Origin: Mya arenaria
Taxonomy: Eukaryota; Mollusca; Bivalvia; Myida; Myidae
Assembly: GCF_026914265.1 (NCBI RefSeq)
Contig: NC_069135.1
Coordinates: forward strand, 25,524,167 to 25,588,166
DNA length: 64,000 bases
Direction of reading: 5' to 3'
Shown: positions 36,062 through 48,355 of the stretch, one piece after another
How the letters are laid out: each line of letters opens with the position of its first letter
Position numbering within the stretch: the stretch's first letter is position 1
Translations under genes and position numbers: made by a program
The notes under the pieces: generated by a model
Databases searched by the model: none
What the model was told of the DNA's origin: nothing
What the model saw: only the letters and a program-made list of their open reading frames with translations

Positions 36062-37660
36062 GTAAGTTAAACAAATTTACACGTAAGTACTCTTAATTGT
36101 TTAAAAATGAACATTGAAATATAGGCAAATTGAAATAGATAGAAAACGATGTTAAATATGAAACACGTTTCATTTGCAATTCCGTCACGTGAATCAGTAA
36201 AATACTTAAAGATATACCCCGACAGTACATATTTCTCCCAAACATTTCATTTCATGTTAATGCCGATGTCTTTACTGTTCCTTTACCTGCACGAGCAAAA
36301 AAGCCCGTTGAAAATAATAAATGATTAATTAAATTCGGATGTGTTTACACTTATCGACCTTACGGCAAAATATCATATTGCTATAATAATTGTCATCATA
36401 GATATTTGGATTGTTGTTAGCATGCAAGATGTTGCAAGTTGTTAGTTTATCAAGTATGATGTTTATATATCATTGTGAGAAACACTGTGTTTAAAATGAA
36501 ATAAATATAACTTCGATAAAAGACGGTGGCACTTATTTGATCTATCAGCATGTCTCTGATTTCATACATGTGCACCATGTGAACACCGATTACGGTTATG
36601 AAACGAAAGTAATGTGAATTCATCGTGATCCATCATCTCCTTTTTAATGATTAGTAAAAACAAAATTGATTCGCAAATTTTGTTTATGAAATTTAAGAGA
36701 TTGATATTTATCTATCACACAATTATTAGGATGTTCCATCATTTGTTTTAAAGCGAGCGAGCAATCGTTCTAAAGCAATGACTTATTAACGATGTAATGC
36801 AATCGGGCATGAGTGTTTCATGTGTTAGAATGGATACACATGATTTATACAATATAACATTCGATTGTTATTGCTAGTTATATAATGATGCTCTCTTACC
36901 TCAGAGACAGAAACAAGTGTCTGCTCTGTTTTTTTCTTTGAAGAGCATTGGGATAAAGGTTATTTATGTTTTATGTTCACTCGCTAACTTAATCAAAGCG
37001 CTGAAAGCGCTGCAAGACTGTCGGTGACGTAACTGAAGCAAGCAAACACTACCGCAAAGTTCTTTCAAATGAAACGTGATCAAATGATTTCATACAAATG
37101 ATGAACACTCTTTAAGGTAGATGAAGAAGGATAAATGTGATTATAATAAGCACAAATATATTGGCCCTACTTAATCATGTATCCAAAGATTCTTAATTCA
37201 AATTTCCTAATTTTGAACCGCTTTAAATTAGTTAAATGCATATTTATTATGTTAAAATTGCTTCAATTTATGACGTCGCTTATAACAGTTTCAGTAAGCA
37301 ATTACATTCCTTCATTTCATTAGGGTCTGTTGAAGCCAATGTCTTTAAAATGCAAATACAATACAAACTATACCCAAGATTCAAGGGACATATTAAAAAT
37401 ATAACTTTAAAATGATGCTCTTTCAAGCCTAAAAATGCCTCCCAGAACTTCTATCAACAGAGTCCACATATCTACAAAATTTGTGCTCGAGTTACTTTCT
37501 TTGATATAAAAGTGAAAACAAATCTGCATGGTGCCGTGGCATCATACCATGAAAAAAACTAATATCTTTAAAATTTGTTTTCTAGTTTGTTTTTATTATA
37601 AAAGTGTTAATAAATCTGCATGGTGCTGAAGAAAAAAAACTAATGTCTTAAATTTCAAAC
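36062..37660. other. No gene seen
   Basis: AT-rich non-coding DNA with no supported open frame or repeat boundary. Confidence 0.4.
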
Positions 37661-37664
37661 CTGC

Positions 37665-38515
37665 AGCATTAATTAGTGCCATGTTGTCAAGAATATCTGC
37701 ACAATTGAATGAAATATGCATGGACCGAAATGACAGCTGGTTTTTCATTGACAAAAGATGCCTTTGAGGCAGTTTTAAGATTATGCTATTCAAAGTATGA
37801 GGGTAGTTGGTACAGTTTTCACTCATATTCAGATGATGGCTGATATTTGCTGATAAACATGTATCGTCTTAGCAGCAGGGAATAAGTAAATGACATAGTT
37901 TAAATGACCAATATTGGAGATGTGACCTTGACCTCCAAATCCAAAGGGGTCATCTGCTGGTCACCCCAAACCTAAATTTCAAGTTTGAAGGCCATGGGTG
38001 CAGACTTTGTCGAGTTGTCACACAGGCAAGCTTTTTGCGTTCAATGATCTGTGACAAATCAATAGGGCTCACCTACTGGTCAGGCCCAACCCCAAAGTCA
38101 AGTTGTTCAAGGGCCATGGGTGCAGGCTTTGTCCAGTCATTATTAGTACAACCTTTCACTGTGACCTTGAATTTTGACCCAATGACCCCTTAAATCAATA
38201 GGATCTTCTAATAGTCAGACTTAGCCTCCATGTTGAGTTTGAGGGCAATAGGTGCAGGCATTGTCAACTTATCAGTCAGATGTATGGTTTGACACCTTCC
38301 TGTTCAAGGTCACTGTGACCTTTGACCATATTACCCCTAAAATCAAAAGGGGTCATCTACTGGTTAAACCAAACTTTCATGTCAAGTTTGACAATAGCTC
38401 TAGGAATTGTAGAGTTATCATCCGGAAAAGCTTTGGTCTACTGTCAGACAGACGGACGTAGCGGCCAACATGTGCAAAGCAATATACTCCTCTTCTTTGA
38501 AAGGGGCATAATAAA
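37665..38515 (+). mobile_element. Tandem-core non-autonomous element
   Basis: Head block 'gccatgttgtcaag' and 'acaattgaatgaa' (about 37677-37712) matches the element at 61357. About five ~130-bp units follow, then a 'cagacagacggacg' tract (38445), 'gtgcaaagcaatatactcct' and the tail 'gaaaggggcataataa'. One perfect AGGTCA-ctg-TGACCT palindrome lies at 38307-38321. The open frames at 37596-37826 and 38252-38519 are part of the element. Confidence 0.75.
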
Positions 38516-38764
38516 TTGAAATTGATTAAATATTTTTGTTTATTATGTTAATTAACTTACACTACATACAACAAGTACCATTTTGATATTTTCGAATGCT
38601 CATTTGGGCATGTACATGGGTTTTGATCTGACTATGAACATGAAACTACATAGTGATGTTCCCTCCTATCAATTCTAAATTTAAATAACCATGAGAAAAA
38701 AAGAATGTTTTCACTGCACCATGAATAAATTTGTCAAACAAAATAAATGTCAAGTTATTCAAGA

Positions 38765-41003
38765 TTAATTTAACACTGTTCTTTTGATGATTTCCGTGCA
38801 TTCCTGACTGCAGGTTTTCCCATTTTCCCACACAGTTATTTCATATTGGCCTTACAAGGTCAGATCTTGAGTTGGGTCTTCATTGCTGGACACTATCTCT
38901 TTATCTCCACAGAAAACACACGGGTGCAAGTTTCACTGCAATAACTGCAAAAAAGTTATATTATATTCTAACTGAACTCTGCATCAATATTCACTTATTT
39001 TTTATTGGATTTAGGAAATGTCTTTGTTTTAAAGGGTTCATATAAATTAATGCATTTTTTTCAATTTAATGCATTATCATGCTGGACTCTTTGACATTGA
39101 TGGTTAAAACAAAGAAGGCATATGATTTGTGTACAGATTAAACATTATTAATTATTAATGTGTTCTTTAATTAATAGACAAGTGGCAACAATTTCCCCAG
39201 TTAAAAAAGCTTACATTTGTATATCTGCAGATTAATCATTTGCATTTCTTTTGCTTTGATCATTTAAGTCAAATGAGTTAGACATGATAATGCATTAAAT
39301 AAGAAATATATTTTTGGGTATCAATTTATAGTGTGTGCCTTCAATCTAGAAATAAATTTCTTCTCAACAGATGCTAAATTATAAAAAAATATATAAACCA
39401 AGATTTTGATTATGACATACCTGCATAGTTAGTGGTCTCCATAACTGCTCAGAAATGCTCCCTATGACAAACTAAGTGCTGGTGTAAGGCTGGGTAATAG
39501 TGCTGCTCCAACCAATAGTGCAATTCTTCCTACAGGTGGACCAGCTCCTCAATATGGTTTCTGTCATGGCAGTGATAACAGTATGTAACATGCCCTTTTC
39601 TACTTTCCAGAGAATGAATCTTCCAATCTAAATTACAAATTTAAGAACAAATATGTACATATGCACATGTAATGTTGTTAAAAACAAACCATTTAGATGG
39701 CACAAAACTATAAGATTTTAGGTGAAAATTGAGACAAATCAAAACATTTAGTCATTTAAAGCTGCACTCTCACAGATTTACTGTTTTTACAACTTTTGTA
39801 TTTTTTGTCTTGGAATGACCTATTTTTTTGCTAAAATATCTGCAAACCAGTGATATAAGACTACTGACAAAATATTAGTTGCAGACTTCCATATTTCAGG
39901 TCGAAAACAAAGGTTTTGTGGCTTAAAGCGTTACTAACGGTTTAAGAAAAATGCATAAAACATTTTGAACTTAAATATAAACATTTTCTGACAAATTTAT
40001 TGTCAGCAATCTTATATGAATGGTTAACATGCATGTTCACATAAATTTGCCCGTTCCAAGACAAAAAAAAAATAAAGTAGTCAAAACGTTCAATCTGTAA
40101 GAGTGCTGCACTCTCAGTCACAGATTGAAGGTTTTGACAACTTCTTTTACTTTTTGGCTTGGAATAAGCTAATGAAAAGCAGTATGAAAACTGATGAAAT
40201 ACTGCTGACAAAAGATAAGATCATGTTTTTTTTATATTTACATTTGTAACTATTGGTTTTATGGTTAAAAGCATAACTAACGCTTTACTAATAATGAGAT
40301 TTTTGGCATATAACATCATCTTTTGACCGTATTAAAATAAGAAAACAGCGTTCCAATATTTTCAGTTGTCTTTTTTGACTGAATTATTATATAAGAAAGC
40401 AGCGATCCACTTTTTCCAGTTGTCTGTTATGTCCAGTGTTCAGAAATTCGCATAAAATAATTCATTACACGACCAAGAAATAAAAAAAAAAGAGTTGGTA
40501 AAACAGACAATCTGTGAGAGTGCAGCTTAAACATATGATATGCATTATCAGCCAAGTGCAGACCTACTCACATCCTGGCTACACAACCAGTACATTCATC
40601 AGCTTTACTGATTCGAACCAGGCACATTTATATTGATAGACTAGCATTTTACCATTCTGTGCTGGCCAGTAATTTTCTCATTTGAATTAGAATTCAAAAT
40701 GTATATACCTTTGTTCTTTTTTTTTGCAAACTCTGTTTCAACTGAACTTCCTAAATGAATGAGAAGTTTCAAAAAATAATTACAATATCTCAGTAAATAC
40801 CTGCATTTATGTGTTTCTTGTGCAATCTGTCAGCTTTGGTAGGCTCAGGTTTCATTTTGTCCACCTCAATACTTGTAATCTTCTAGTCTGATGTACTGCC
40901 ATCCAATTTTTAAGTCAGGTCAGGCAGCCATTTCAGCTTTGTTCCAGTTGATTGTATCAGATGATGTTAACAATACTAGCCTTGTATCCAGGCACTTCTC
41001 AAT
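38765..41003 (-). pseudogene. Three-exon pseudogene of an unrecognised cysteine-rich family
   Basis: Three blocks on the minus strand read as protein and keep splice borders. Block 1 (41003-40801) starts after 'ctttcag', has an in-frame stop where a Trp is likely, then a frameshift. It ends with a Lys-rich stretch (EVDKMKPEPTKADRLHKKH) before a donor. Block 2 (39627-39421) continues in phase, with 'CYHCHDRNHIEELV' and two internal stops. Block 3 (38944-38765) has 'PCVFCGD' and a late 'CSQECTEIIKR' before a stop at 38765; it needs another frame change. The Cys/His spacing suggests a zinc-binding fold. I do not recognise the family. The breaks show it is not functional. Confidence 0.7.
39760..40526. 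mobile_element. Two head-to-tail inverted-repeat elements (MITE-like), TTAA-flanked
   Basis: The outer ends are inverted: 'gctgcactctcacagatt' at 39761 and 'aatctgtgagagtgcagc' at 40509-40526. TTAA lies at 39756-39759 and at 40527-40530. In the middle, 'caatctgtaagagtgc' meets 'tgcactctcagtcacagatt' near 40106, so two copies share a junction. The bodies share 'tgtcttggaatgacc' or 'ggcttggaataagc' and 'gatataagactactgac'-like blocks. TTAA flanks suggest a piggyBac-type origin, which is inference. The pair lies in the intron of the pseudogene. Confidence 0.75.
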
Positions 41004-41104
41004 CTGAAAGTTTACAAAAGAACATGGCCTGTAATATTTAATAAAAATATCATAATTGTTTACTCCTGGATGATGGGTTCTAAATTAAACCTTTGAGAAA
41101 AGAT

Positions 41105-41187
41105 GCTACTGGTATGGTGCTTGAACCCACGACCATGTGAACACTTGCATGGAGATCTGTCAAACTGAGCTAACCGGGTAGCTGATT
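41105..41187 (-). mobile_element. tRNA-related sequence (SINE head or tRNA pseudogene)
   Basis: The minus strand reads 'ggttagctcagtttgacaga' (A box) and, about 40 bp later, 'gtgggttcaagcacc' (B box). The acceptor arms do not pair, so it is not a functional tRNA. Confidence 0.55.
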
Positions 41188-41299
41188 TTTAGGCAGCTCC
41201 CAGCTTGGCTCTACAATTGACAGGTGCATTATACATTATAGAGACAATAAATCAAACACTTGAAGCACTAGTCCAAATAATAGTAACTTAACTGATCTT

Positions 41300-41815
41300 T
41301 TACAAATTTTGAAATGGCATATCCTTCACATACAATTTTTTTGTACCAAAAGTGGGTAGCTATTCCGATTGGGATTCCGGGTCAGATAATTATATATATC
41401 TAAAATATGAGTTATGTACACAAAAAATAAAAGCTGACGAATTATTATGAGTTTGATGAGTGTTTTTCTTCATTTCATACTGTCAAAACATAATGATATA
41501 AACTGTTATACATGAAGATCACCTGCAAGGCTGCGGTGCATAGATTTACATAAATGTAAAATGGTTGTGTTTAAATGCATTAAATGCTTGTTTTGTGAAA
41601 AAAATCTTTGCACTTACATGGTAATAACTAAAATACAAATATAAACCTTTAATATCTATTTCAAACATATAATACTTATCTAACTACGATTTCAATATCT
41701 TTCAACCCCCACCCTGTTTTGCACAAACCCGAATAGACGTAAGGGATTGGAAGAATCCCATATAACACGTCTATTTTTTTAGACTATTGAAGCATAGATG
41801 TTCTTTTTTGATGGT
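41300..41815 (+). repeat. Tandem segmental duplication, unit 1
   Basis: Shares ordered blocks with 42085-42855: 'attccgattgggattccggg', 'cttcatttca.actgtcaaaa', 'cacctgcaaggctgc', 'aatgcattaaatgcttgtt', 'gggattggaagaatccc' and 'tataacacgtct'. The second unit carries an extra fold-back insert. Confidence 0.85.
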
Positions 41816-41916
41816 TGAGACGTTTCAGGTTAAACAACAATTAAAAATGCGAAATAATTTTAGTGAATAATCAACTCTGAATTGAAAGTAACATGAAGAT
41901 GTTGTAGTGAAGGATT

Positions 41917-41925
<9 letters not shown>

Positions 41926-41994
<69 letters not shown>
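41926..41994. repeat. (AT)n microsatellite
   Basis: About 69 bp of pure AT dinucleotides lying between the two duplication units. Confidence 0.95.
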
Positions 41995-41998
<4 letters not shown>

Positions 41999-42084
41999 TT
42001 TTTTAATCGTAAAAAGAGTCCGTCAACGTACAAATATTTAGACTAAGAGATGTAAATCAGCTAGATGTACCTTCTAGTCCAAAT

Positions 42085-42855
42085 AATTGTACGTTGACAG
42101 ATTTTTTTACGATTTTTGATACAGCAAATCCTTCACGTACAAATTGTTTTGTACGAAAAGTGGATAGATATTCCGATCGGGATTCCGGGTTAAAGCATTT
42201 TGCATCTATAACATATCATAAAAACAAGAAATATTACCAGATAATGTTATTTTATATAAATTCCATAACCAAAAAGTAATATCAAGCAAATAATTATGTG
42301 TTTGATGGTTTTTTCTTCATTTCATTCTGTCAAAACATAACAATATATACATGAAGGCACCTGCAAGGCTGCAGTTCACAATTTTACAACAATCGGAACA
42401 TTTCGGCCATCAATTGTAACAACTCGCCATCTTCGGTAAGCTTCGAGATAGTCAATCCCTGTTGGATATGGCTGAGGTGTTCAGATTGTTCGGCCAAGGC
42501 CGAGTTGTTACGATTGTATTATCTCGAAGCTTGTCGGAGGTGGCCGAATTATTACGATTGGGTCAAGTTGTTCCACTTGGCATAATTGTTGTCTGTGTCA
42601 GTCAACTTTCCTTTTAATGAAAAGGTAAATAATGTGTTTTAATGCATTAAATGCTTGTTGTTTTGCAAAGTAGCTTTGCACTTCCATGGTAAAATATGAA
42701 TATAAATCTTTACTTTATTATCCATTTCAACCATAAAATACTTCACTTAATACAATTTCAATATTTTTCAAACACCCCCGCTTTTTGCACAAAACCGTTT
42801 AGACGTTAGGGATTGGAAGAATCCCGTATAACACGTCTTTTATTTCAGACTAATG
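42085..42855 (+). repeat. Tandem segmental duplication, unit 2
   Basis: Partner of 41300-41815, offset roughly 0.8-1.05 kb. It is interrupted by about 230 bp (42385-42615) that is absent from unit 1. Confidence 0.85.
42390..42560. mobile_element. Fold-back insert
   Basis: Imperfect palindrome: 'cttcggtaagcttcgagata' (42431-42450) pairs with 'tatctcgaagcttgtcgg' (42520-42537), and 'caatcggaacatttcggcca' (42390) pairs with 'tggccgaattattacgattg' (42541-42560). A second internal pair surrounds 'ttcggccaaggccga' near 42490. Its absence from the sister unit shows that it moved in, or was lost, after the duplication. Confidence 0.7.
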
Positions 42856-43640
42856 TACATGAACCTTCGTGTCCGAAATCGATCACTTCCTGGTAGCTCA
42901 TTTCTGGATTGTCCCCATCTAAATTTAACATTTTTAGACGCATACATTGATGCCATTTTTGCTTCGATTGATGTTAAAGCAATAGCACTAAATACAGGTC
43001 GGTTATTTTGTAGAAAAACGTGTTCGAAGTAACATTCAATTTCATTTCCGCATAATCGCTGCCATATTGTGTATGACTTTAAAAACTACACCCTATAGTC
43101 CAAAATAACAATAGGCATAACGTTGACACACTGTGATAGGTATAATCCAAATAACTTACTCAAACAAATACACTAGTTCGATTGCTGCTGAAAAAAACCC
43201 ATTTGAAACATAAAAGCTATTTCACAAAATATTACATGACATGAACTCTTTAACCGCGTATGATTTATTTCTTAATAGCTTTCATTCATAAAATAAGTTC
43301 TTTGCCGGGGTTTGCCGGGTCAGTCTTGAATGCCGGGATATGTGTGACGTCACACGGGGTGCAAACATGTGGTGTAGCTTACTATTGGATGTAGGGTAAA
43401 ATGACTTCGTATGTAAATGCTATACTTTCATTATTTTTTTTCATTATTTTGTTCAATAAAACTCACCAAATTGCAACGGTACAACTATACTAAGAGTAAC
43501 ACGCAATGTTTGTCATAAAAAAGGCAATAACGCGTTAAATACACATAAGCAGGTACTTGACGCCCCACATTCACATAAGTAGTTCTGTTGCTACGCAGGT
43601 GGTGTGTATTAATATATTCATGTTCAATATGTCGTGTCAG

Positions 43641-43652
43641 GCGACTAGTCGC
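43641..43652. other. 12-bp perfect palindrome
   Basis: 'gcgactagtcgc' is self-complementary over 12 bases. It sits 24 bp from the hairpin at 43676. Confidence 0.8.
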
Positions 43653-43675
43653 GTTTCTGAAATACCGCTCTCTAA

Positions 43676-43702
43676 AGACTGTCGGCTTGCAGCCGACAGT
43701 CT
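43676..43702. other. Perfect 12-bp hairpin with 3-base loop
   Basis: 'agactgtcggct' (43676-43687), loop 'tgc', 'agccgacagtct' (43691-43702). The stem is fully paired and GC-rich against an AT-rich background. It could be an element terminus or an RNA hairpin. Another 'gactgtcgg' at 37017 suggests it belongs to a dispersed family. Confidence 0.85.
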
Positions 43703-46700
43703 AAAAACCAATAACACTTAAAATTGTTAAACTATGTATAAGCACAAATTGAAAAGGGTAAATCTCTTCTGGGTGGTGCGTTAATATACATAGACAGGTT
43801 ATATGCACCATTTAACAGACGCGGACACAGGGAGAATATAACGAAAGGTCAACACGGCATAACGAAAATCAGTATAATATAATGCACGTGATATAACCTG
43901 AACAAACTTAATACTTATTAATATCTGTCAAACGAATTAACAACGCTAAATAACAGGTGTGTCCAGGATTCGGCGTAAGAAATAGCGCAACTAGGGGATT
44001 TAACTTACGGTGAGCGTCTCAATGCGTCAAAACGAAATATTTATGGTTAACCTTTGATAATATGAAATATGTATATTTCAAAGCTTAAACGGTACATTAT
44101 GTGTTGCATTTATATTCATATGTCTTTCGATGGACATCAAAAATCCCCCATTCCGTTCGTGTATTTATCTCTTGTTTCTCTAATTAAGTCAGATGCAAGA
44201 GAAATCGTGTCAACCATAAGTCTTACCAATAACGAAGTCGTCCTAAATTTGGACAAGTCGTCCCATGTTTATTTCATTGTTCAGATGAAGTTTGACCTAC
44301 AATTTAGTGATATCAAATACATTAATGCACATTTTATTTCACATGTTATAAACTTGATAAACCTTAACCGAAATATATATAATCCTTATCTTATTGGTGC
44401 TATAAAATCAATTATCGGTAATGTTGTACTTTGTGACGATTTATCAAAATCTAGTTAAGGGACGACTTCATGTGGGCTTGATTAGTTCACGTCATCATAA
44501 AATCAGTATCTTTTATTCGGTATGCTCTTTTCAACAAACAAAGCTTTTGGGTTAGACTTTTATTGCAAAGAGTAATATGTAAATACAGAGGTATGTGATG
44601 ATATTTTTTTACAAACAACAATGAAAAAAACATTTTTTTAGCTTAACAGTTTTTGAACGTTTCCCTTTTAAATCTAAAAATTAACAAGAAATCCGTTAGA
44701 CAAGCACAAAAATAACATTGATAAATATTTTCAATTAGGATAAATATTAAAAGTAGAGGGAATTCTCTCGAAGTTTTAATATATTGAACATTATATTGAA
44801 ATCAAACAACTGATATCAACGAGAAGAAAAAAACTGAAAAAAGGACACACTGAATTACTCGAAAAACAAACATGAGTGAAACACAACAAGCACTTAGCAT
44901 AATGTGCCATCTAACCAACGTAATACGAGTGTGGTCGCTTCAATGGTTATTTCTGAATTGTTTTATTACCGAATTCGAAACTAATAACTTGTAGCCTATA
45001 CGATTCAAAACGTGACTTAAACTGTTATCCAATTGAAATTCTTGATATTATATATTATCCAGGTCTGTACAATTGACTGATGTTTATTTAAAAAAAATGT
45101 TGTCATAGGGACAGCGCGCTCGACTTTTCCGCCGCATTGAACGGTTGAAATGTTATATTGAAACATGCATGAATCACAGTTATTGAGACTTAAATGCAAA
45201 ACCTTTACCAGAATTTCCAAGTCTTATAATCAAGGGTCAAAATGTATATTAAAGACCAGATAGAGTTATCTATCTTGATAAATTAAGATGGTTGAGAGCC
45301 CATGTGTGATTCAATGCAATATATGTATTGGCTGTGATATTGACTTACCGGTAAGTGTCCTTCACGCAAATCCTTTTAATTCAATTAATGAAGTGGGAGG
45401 GATGGTAGGGAGAACATATCGAATGTTTAAATGCAATATATTATGTATTTGCTGAGATAATGACTTTAACGTGCTTACACGCATAACCTTAACCAAGGTG
45501 TGACACCGAAGGCGTGGGTGACACCAACTCTAGAGTGCATAGAATAACTTTCCTTATTCTTCCTAATTCTTCGCATATTAAAGCTAAAAATATGTATTGT
45601 AAACAAACAAAGCAAATTCCGAAATGATGAATACAGTAAAGATGTTACAATATGGCGATATTGATTTTCAGGTTAATAAACAAACAGTTCAGTTTTATGC
45701 AGTCAAGCGAAAATCATAAAAACAAAACAAATACAATACAAAATTACATCCAAACAATTCCAAAAATTTCATTTTAGCAATCTATTTGACAATTACAAAT
45801 GTAAACAATAAATTTTAGCAAGTTATTTCACTTAAACAATTACATCTTATCAAATCAATGGAAGCTTCATTGCAAACGATTACAAAAAGCTATTAACGTT
45901 GATTTCATTCAGACAAAAAAATGAAACTTAACTAAAATCTCATCATCATTTTGGCAAGCATAAGAAATTATTCATAATTTGAATTTACAATCACAGATAC
46001 ATTTATTGTTCAACAGTAGTATATTTCAAGTATGTGGCAAATAGGATGTGTCGCCATTCGAAGGTATCCATCATATATCAATTAGGTGACCATGTCTTTG
46101 ACCTTTGACTGACTGATCCCAAAATTAAATAGGTCATTTACCAAAAACATAAGGACTCCACAACAATAGAAATGTTATTGATCGGGAACAGGTGTGTGAC
46201 ACTGACGCCGCAATGATGCAGCAAACGACGCCGCATCACAACAGTACACGTATATCCCATTCTGATAAAATCTGTGTAAAGCAATTGATAACTTTTGCAG
46301 AAAGAATGAGGAACAAAATATAAAAATGATGATCAAAATATTTCTATCTTCAATTACTTTTTCTTAGTGCGTTTAAGTTAGTGAAGATTTCCTGAATTTC
46401 GATGAGAAATTAACATACCACATATATTTTATTATAGAGAGGCCATCACATCAACAAGTGAATAACATATTAACATAACATCGTTGTTTCAAATATTTCA
46501 TTCTGAGCTGTAGACGGCTTTGCTCTGGTATGTAGCGAATTATATTTTGAAACAAGCAAGCTGGCTGGAATGGCAAGGAACTCTTATACAAAGTTACATT
46601 GTAGGCATTTTGACACATTTGATTAAAACTGTTTTTAAACTAACAATATATATTTGAGATATCAAAATGATTTGGCTAAATCATATATTTAAGTATGATG

Positions 46701-48057
46701 TTATTCAATAGATATGAGAACAGTGTGATGTTTCGAAAACAGTATCATTATATACAGTATAAAATGTACGTTCACGTACATGGGCCTTTAGTGAATAACG
46801 TCTTGAACCCGAGTCTGAGAAGCAAAATAAATCTGAGATTCTAATTATTACTGATAAGTTTATAGCACTGTAAAATGTGTTCATTATAAAATAGTCAATG
46901 CTTTGAACAACGAATGCTCTTCTCATGCAGTTTTAGAATGTACTTAAGACAATCTGTATTTCAGACTCAAGACATTGGTCATTATGGACCCAGTTTATTG
47001 TCAAAATAGCTTGTTGAAAATTTGCTGTGTAAGTTATAAATTCTACATTTTCAATACTCAACTCTTTGTGAGAAACACGCAAGAACATGATGTATTATTG
47101 TGAGTGTGGGCCTCAATCTCAGACTCGGGTTGTTGATGAATATGGACCATTGGGACTAATTTACTCGTCCATGTTAATTGCAGAAAAAAAGTTTTGGCAA
47201 AATCTATTCGAGATCAAAGGATTTTAAAACCTTATCCAGGTCAAACAGGCAGTATAAGTTAGGCTTTATGTGGATATATGTTTTGGTAAAAGATATAATT
47301 TCTATTTTATCCGCAATTTATCAGCAGATTTGTAAGAATCGGATTTTTAAAAATTAATTATACATAAAGCTACTTTTGTGAAACACTAAGATGGCTGATA
47401 CAGTTCACACGATTCATTTACTTATAATTAATAAAAAAATACCAAACATTGAATAGATAATAACATATCAATCAGTCTAACCCGCAATGATCGAAGGAAA
47501 TATAAATACAATGTACACGTTTGTGGAGAAATATATCAAGGGAATGTTTGCATACATAACAATACAGTATGATAAATGTGGGACGTTGACAAAGGCACTT
47601 TTTAATATAATAAATGAGCAATAAACTATATAATATTATTATATATATCACACAGTTATCATTACAAAATCAATCACAAATGATAGTATAAAATTAGAGA
47701 AAATTTAGAATACATTGAGCGTTGCTTATACATAAAGCTAGATGATCAAATATACCTTTATACTAGCACTTTTGAAAAACACACAAATGTGAATAACACA
47801 ATTTATAATTAAATATGCGTGATATCATACAAAAACTGTTCATGTATATTCTTTCTAAATGCAATAATCTATTTATAAATCCATATTATCAATAATCTGA
47901 TTACATATAAAACAAAACTCAATATACTGAATATATCAACATGCATATACATAGAAATATTTACGTGTAACATAATTGTTGTATAATACTTCGTTTCAAT
48001 GTACATTATGGGTAATAAAAACAACTTCACTTTACACAAACTATACGTATATACATC
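43703..48057. other. Long stretch without a supported gene; dispersed-element fragments
   Basis: The 129-codon plus-strand frame at 44069-44458 has no recognisable domain and an AT-driven composition; I leave it uncalled. A dispersed-element terminus with 'ccttaaccaaggtgtgacac' is at 45450-45600 (partner 34190-34300), and a related diverged piece with 'ttcaatgcaatatatgtatt' is at about 45310. At 46080-46240 is a fragment with 'tgacctttgactgactgatc' motifs of the tandem-core family. Most of the rest is AT-rich. Confidence 0.45.
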
Positions 48058-48063
48058 TTTAAT
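48058..48063 (-). terminator. Possible polyadenylation signal of the plexin gene
   Basis: ATTAAA on the minus strand, about 200 bp beyond the plexin stop codon at 48266. No AATAAA lies between them. The motif is common in AT-rich DNA, so this is tentative. Confidence 0.25.
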
Positions 48064-48265
48064 GTCATGGAGATAATATTATGATAGCCTTTAAGGTCGT
48101 TTTGTTTGTATAATTCAATAAATGCATGTAACAATTATCATGAAAGGAATGCTGTCTTGTTTACTGAATGAACCAACTATTTGTGCAAACACCTTTAAAC
48201 TGAAATCACTAATATCAAATATCTTTGTTTTGTTAAACACTGCCCTATTCCGAAAAACTCCCTTT

Positions 48266-48355
48266 CTATTCTTCCATCATAGAGAATATGTCATCTAACT
48301 TCTTGTTCAACTGCAGACATCTGGTCTCTTGGCAGATTGACAGGTCGTCTAGAAT
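48266..48355 (-). CDS. Plexin terminal exon 14 (residues 523-551 and stop)
   Basis: Starts after 'tttcttttatag' and ends with a TAG stop at 48266-48268. Encodes a final amphipathic helix (CLQLNKKLDDIFSMMEE), equivalent to the last helix of vertebrate plexins. No PDZ-binding tail of the type seen in vertebrate plexin B is present. Confidence 0.92.
   Translation of the reverse strand: MLDDLSICQETRCLQLNKKLDDIFSMMEE

Noticed and set aside
44069..44458. 129-codon plus-strand ORF
   Set aside because: Longest frame in its region, but no recognisable domain, AT-driven residues and no flanking exon signals.
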